From assembly GCA_937915735.1 (NCBI GenBank), contig CALGGS010000190.1:1-9089 (forward strand): a DNA stretch of 9,089 nt, read 5' to 3'. A program made the translations under genes and the position numbers. Shown piece after piece: positions 7,198 to 9,089 of this stretch; position 1 is the first letter of the stretch; each line of letters begins with the position of its first letter. Under the pieces are notes generated by a model. The model had not been told where the DNA came from, ran no database searches, and saw only the letters and a program-made list of their open reading frames with translations. This DNA is from an uncultured Treponema sp. (GTDB taxonomy: Bacteria; Spirochaetota; Spirochaetia; Treponematales; Treponemataceae).

Positions 7198-7274
7198 CGG
7201 CAGACAGGAGTTCGGAATGACGCTATGCTACGAACTTTTTGGTCAGCCCCTTGTTCGATATTTGCTGCAGGCAA

Positions 7275-7419
7275 ATGGGGAAATGTCGAGTTTCTCTTGC
7301 CAATGATAAAAATGTGGTAGCGGGAAGAAAAGGAAGCGGGTACGAGGCAGCTTGTCGGGGACGAACGAGGAGTTTTGCCGTAGGCGAAACTCGACATTTG
7401 ACCTATTAGTCATCCCCAT
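7275..7419. repeat. 145-base element bounded by inverted repeats (MITE-like or structured RNA)
   Basis: AAATGTCGAGTTTC (7281-7294) and GAAACTCGACATTT (7386-7399) are perfect 14-base inverted repeats. Outside them ATGGGG (7275-7280) pairs with CCCCAT (7414-7419), offset on the right by a segment that contains its own small TGAC/GTCA hairpin (7399-7402, 7409-7412). Inside, GAGTTTTGCC (7370-7379) and GGCGAAACTC (7383-7392) form a local hairpin with one G-T wobble, competing with the 14-base stem for the same bases. There is no transposase and no good coding frame. A small non-autonomous mobile element and a folded RNA are both compatible with this. Confidence 0.5.
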
Positions 7420-7466
7420 CTATCGAAAAATAAGCGAAAGACCGTCGACTCAAATCCGACAGAGAC

Positions 7467-7497
7467 AAAAATGGGGCTGCCAAAAAAAGACAGCCCC
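7467..7497 (-). terminator. rho-independent terminator of the amylase gene
   Basis: GGGGCTGCC (7473-7481) and GACAGCCCC (7489-7497) form a 9-base stem with one mismatch around a 7-base loop. Read on the minus strand it is followed by ATTTTTG, the expected T-run. It lies 15 bases after the stop codon of the minus-strand gene. The plus-strand side has no T-run, so it acts for that gene only. Confidence 0.85.
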
Positions 7498-7512
7498 TAT
7501 GTATGTCTGCGT

Positions 7513-9089
7513 CTAGCGATTCTTTGCAGAATGAACCTTTTTCTTAGACAGCGCCGCGTTTTTAGGCTTTGAAGCCGCTCCGCTCTTAGGCTTCCGCGTT
7601 TTTTCAGCCTTTGGTGCAGGTCTGTAAGCTTCGGCAAATGCCTCACACTTGTATTCAGCCTTTTCCTGGGCAGTGCAAAGCTTTTTGTAGAGCTTGATGA
7701 ACTTTTCTTCCTTTGCCTTTCCTGCGCCAAGAACTGGAAGCAGCGTTGCAAGATACAGGCTCTGCTCCATCTGCTCCTTGTTGAACCATGCAATGCCGTC
7801 ATACGTGTGGCTTCCGGTTAAAAGCCATGCGTCCGGGCTTTCTACAAGCGCGCTCACTACGCACCATGAGGCAGCCTTTTCGCTTTCTTTTGCACTGAAC
7901 GCAGGCTTTTTGTAACATGCAAGGGCTAACGCGCGGTCAAAGAAGTTGTAAATGTTGCGCGCCTGTATGCCGTTTTCACGGAGCACTTCGTCTACCTTGC
8001 GCTGTAAAGCCCACTTGCGCGCGTAGCCGGCTTCTGCAATTTTTGCGATTGCCGCATAGCAGGAAAGCAGCACGACGGCGTTATCCTGCACGGAAAGCGA
8101 CGAAGCGATAAATTCCTGCGCGGTTTTTGCGCCAATTGGGAAAATCGGCTGTTGAGCCTTTTCGAAACACTCGCTTCCCGCGGCTTTGACAGCAGGGCTT
8201 GTTTTTCCAGCCTTTGCCGTCTGCTTGGGAAGCGATTTTATAAGCGCGCCGAGCATTTTTTTTAAGGCTGAAAGCTGCTTTTCTGCACTTACAAGCTTTT
8301 TGTAGCTCTTCTTTTCGGCGCGGCCCGCTCCCGCTTTTTCGCGTTCTGCAAAGCCAAGTGCCGTGTTGTAGAATGCAATAAGCGAGTCGCGGTTTTCTTC
8401 GATAATTGCTTTAAGAGTCGGCTTTTTAATGCCGGAAGCCTTGCGCTCCTTTGCGCTCATCGTAAGCGCGCAGAGCTGGTCAATCAGCGTGCGCGAGAAC
8501 GCCGCCCTGAATGCCGTATACAGCTCCTTGTAGTGAAGTTCCTGCCATGCAATTTCGATGTCCGGCGTTCCGCGGCCGTTTAAGAATGCGCAGAGCGTGC
8601 TCCACTGACCGTCGGCCGTGTCTTCTTCCTGCCTGAAATTCCAGAACACCTGACTTTCAAAGCCGTTCAGGCTTGTGTACATGCCGTGTTCTACAATATC
8701 GCGGCTGTTTCGGATATACCACAAGCCGCTTCTCTGCTCTTGGAAAATCACATAGTGATTTCCGTCGCCGATTAAGCCTAACCCTTGAGCAATCGTGCGC
8801 GTTACAATCTGCTTGTCGTTTTCGCCGCTTCCTGTTTTTACCGCATACGGGCAGGATGTGTTTATCCAGCCCTGAGCGCGCTCGTATTTGTTGTTGTAGA
8901 ATACGACGGCGTATTCGTTTCCGCTTCTGTTTGAATAGGCAAAAACGTTATCGTTTACCGTGCCGTTATCCCACACATCGTAGAAAAGGAAGTCGGTGAT
9001 TTCTGCAAACAGGTACCGCTTGTGCATGAGCGGGAAGATGTCGTGCCAGTGGCGGTCAACAAGGTAGCCGTCGGGCTTTTCATCGCGGT
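7513..9089 (-). CDS. C-terminal part of a large GH13-type alpha-amylase family protein (5' end outside window)
   Basis: About 524 codons are visible. The frame stays open to the right edge: before the Met at 9027 it reads DGYLVDRHWHDIFPL, which runs smoothly into MHKRYLFAEITDFLFYDVW, so 9027 is an internal Met and not the start. The motifs RYLFAEITDFLFYDV and NVFAYSNRSGNEYAVVFYNN resemble the region after the catalytic barrel in the very long alpha-amylases of some anaerobes. The barrel and catalytic residues themselves lie outside the window. The rest is mostly helical, with Lys/Ala-rich stretches (after the Met at 9027, around residues 225-285) and a strongly basic low-complexity tail of about 35 residues ending KKKVHSAKNR. 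No export signal can be judged. A terminator follows the stop codon at once. It is convergent with uxaB and probably belongs to starch or glycogen breakdown, not the galacturonate unit. The family call is from motif memory and moderate. Confidence 0.7.
   Translation of the reverse strand, partial: RDEKPDGYLVDRHWHDIFPLMHKRYLFAEITDFLFYDVWDNGTVNDNVFAYSNRSGNEYAVVFYNNKYERAQGWINTSCPYAVKTGSGENDKQIVTRTIAQGLGLIGDGNHYVIFQEQRSGLWYIRNSRDIVEHGMYTSLNGFESQVFWNFRQEEDTADGQWSTLCAFLNGRGTPDIEIAWQELHYKELYTAFRAAFSRTLIDQLCALTMSAKERKASGIKKPTLKAIIEENRDSLIAFYNTALGFAEREKAGAGRAEKKSYKKLVSAEKQLSALKKMLGALIKSLPKQTAKAGKTSPAVKAAGSECFEKAQQPIFPIGAKTAQEFIASSLSVQDNAVVLLSCYAAIAKIAEAGYARKWALQRKVDEVLRENGIQARNIYNFFDRALALACYKKPAFSAKESEKAASWCVVSALVESPDAWLLTGSHTYDGIAWFNKEQMEQSLYLATLLPVLGAGKAKEEKFIKLYKKLCTAQEKAEYKCEAFAEAYRPAPKAEKTRKPKSGAASKPKNAALSKKKVHSAKNR

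Larger units (their letters stand above)
6960..7512. other. 553-base gene-free region between convergent genes, rich in repeats
   Basis: No intact gene is supported here. The stretch contains the uxaB 3' hairpin, the uxaB-like tail, a GC-rich inverted repeat, the inverted-repeat-bounded element and the amylase terminator, each listed separately. Smaller symmetric sites also occur: the 10-base palindrome GCAAGCTTGC (7015-7024), and a hairpin of ATTTGC (7260-7265) with GCAAAT (7271-7276). A 95-codon minus-strand frame (7110-7397) runs through the inverted repeats and has no coding character. Confidence 0.7.

Noticed and set aside
7110..7397. 95-codon minus-strand open frame between uxaB and the amylase gene
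   Set aside because: It runs straight through the GC-rich inverted repeat and the 14-base inverted-repeat arms, has no recognisable ribosome-binding site, and its product is low-complexity. It is more likely repeat sequence that happens to be open.
9025..9027. Met codon at 9027 as the start of the amylase-family gene
   Set aside because: The frame continues in a family-like way to the window edge, no ribosome-binding site precedes the ATG, and the motif around it is internal to the family.

Overview
The window looks like a chromosomal carbohydrate-use region from a spirochaete, most probably a gut or rumen treponeme. That placement rests on gene content and protein style: Lpl/YtcP-type sugar permeases, a giant regulator joining a LacI-like ligand domain to an AraC DNA-binding end, and a long GH13-type amylase with a distinctive C-terminal region. 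It is an inference, because the window holds no rRNA or other phylogenetic marker.

Layout, left to right. Bases 26-1876 (minus strand) encode two ABC sugar-permease subunits in tandem, the second starting 18 bases after the first ends. Bases 1966-5187 (minus) encode a 1073-residue one-polypeptide regulator: LacI/GalR-type ligand-binding domain, GAF-like region, degenerate histidine-kinase-like region, degenerate receiver-like region, AraC-type helix-turn-helix. An 89-base gap with an inverted repeat separates it from the permeases. A 209-base divergent intergenic region (5188-5396) leads to uxaB (5397-6959, plus), encoding tagaturonate reductase of the galacturonate pathway. Bases 6960-7512 hold no intact gene but are rich in structure: a second copy of the last codons of a uxaB-like gene, a long imperfect hairpin, a GC-rich inverted repeat with two competing folds, a 145-base element bounded by inverted repeats, and a rho-independent terminator for the next gene. 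Bases 7513-9089 (minus) are the C-terminal part of a large GH13-type alpha-amylase that continues past the right edge.

A plausible reading is that the regulator senses a sugar or sugar acid and controls both the transporter downstream and uxaB on the other side. Import of pectin-derived galacturonate or oligogalacturonides would then feed the reduction of tagaturonate to altronate. uxaB supplies the substrate clue; the transporter's specificity is not visible in its sequence. The amylase appears to be a separate convergent unit.

The points most worth a second look are the regulator, whose kinase-like and receiver-like parts have lost their phosphorylation residues, and the 6960-7512 stretch, where the tail of a paralogous uxaB survives next to several inverted-repeat elements.
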